NCBI RefSeq assembly: GCF_000310145.2
Contig: NZ_AMXA01000005.1
Coordinates: 62,001 to 126,000 of the forward strand
DNA length: 64,000 nucleotides
Source of the DNA: Thauera sp. 28
GTDB taxonomy: Bacteria; Pseudomonadota; Gammaproteobacteria; Burkholderiales; Rhodocyclaceae
Reading direction: 5' to 3'
Part shown: positions 63,908-64,000 of the stretch, piece by piece
How the letters are laid out: each line of letters opens with the position of its first letter
How positions within the stretch are numbered: the first letter of the stretch is position 1
The notes under the pieces: generated by a model
The model's database searches: none
What the model was told of the DNA's origin: nothing
The model's input: only the letters and a program-made list of their open reading frames with translations
Translations under genes and position numbers: made by a program

Positions 63908-64000
63908 GACTTAATTTTTCTTTAATATTCATGTGCTTGACAAAATAACCGGGGGCTCTGGCAAACCCGACTGTAAAAATACTCGACAATCGAGCGCAGT

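Overview
The window is a roughly 64 kb piece of a GC-rich betaproteobacterial chromosome. Gene content and order (rpmH-rnpA-yidD-yidC-mnmE divergent from dnaA-dnaN-gyrB, with hemE/priA, trkAH, ntrYX and a PEP-CTERM protein nearby) point to the Rhodocyclales, most like Thauera or Azoarcus. That assignment is an inference from gene order and protein style; no database search was possible.

Region by region. (1) 1-16.8 kb holds housekeeping and accessory genes: a possible tellurite-resistance pair at the left edge, a PEBP-fold protein, SppA, TrmB, thiG-thiS, a riboswitch-controlled metX-metW operon, a PAS-GGDEF-EAL protein, an AmpG-type permease, AzlCD, a SMUG1-like uracil-DNA glycosylase, a PhoPQ-like two-component system with a PepSY partner, and a TerB/YcjF-like protein. 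(2) 17-39.2 kb holds a ROK sugar kinase on the plus strand, then a long run of minus-strand genes: HD-GYP sensor, priA, hemE, trkH, trkA, ntrX, ntrY, DUF4390, rsmB, speE, speD, a TauE exporter, mnmE, yidC, yidD, rnpA and rpmH. Two parS-like palindromes bracket the TauE gene. (3) 39.2-44.8 kb holds dnaA, dnaN and gyrB on the plus strand. The strand switch at rpmH/dnaA, a DnaA box and the parS sites suggest the replication origin is close by. (4) 44.9-59.9 kb is an accessory defence island. It starts at a degenerate tRNA-Met-like 3' fragment and contains an OLD-family ATPase/TOPRIM nuclease, a type I restriction-modification operon (hsdM, a DUF1016 nuclease, hsdS, hsdR), an unrecognised membrane/zinc-ribbon protein, a CoiA-like nuclease with a small partner, remnants of a VapC toxin and of a DUF3375 (JetA/Wadjet-type) gene, a beta-propeller protein and a broken NERD gene. 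(5) 60-64 kb holds RluA-family, gamma-glutamylcyclotransferase, YgjP-like protease and Ada-type repair genes, then a PEP-CTERM surface protein with a sigma-54-type promoter.

Co-operation visible in the order: MetX and MetW form one methionine unit under a SAM-sensing leader; ThiS carries sulfur to ThiG; TrkA gates TrkH; NtrY signals to NtrX; SpeD supplies the aminopropyl donor to SpeE; YidD, YidC, RnpA and RpmH form the classic membrane-insertion and ribosome cluster; HsdM, HsdS and HsdR form one restriction complex. Several accessory genes are broken or mosaic in composition, so the island looks like a site of repeated insertion and decay.
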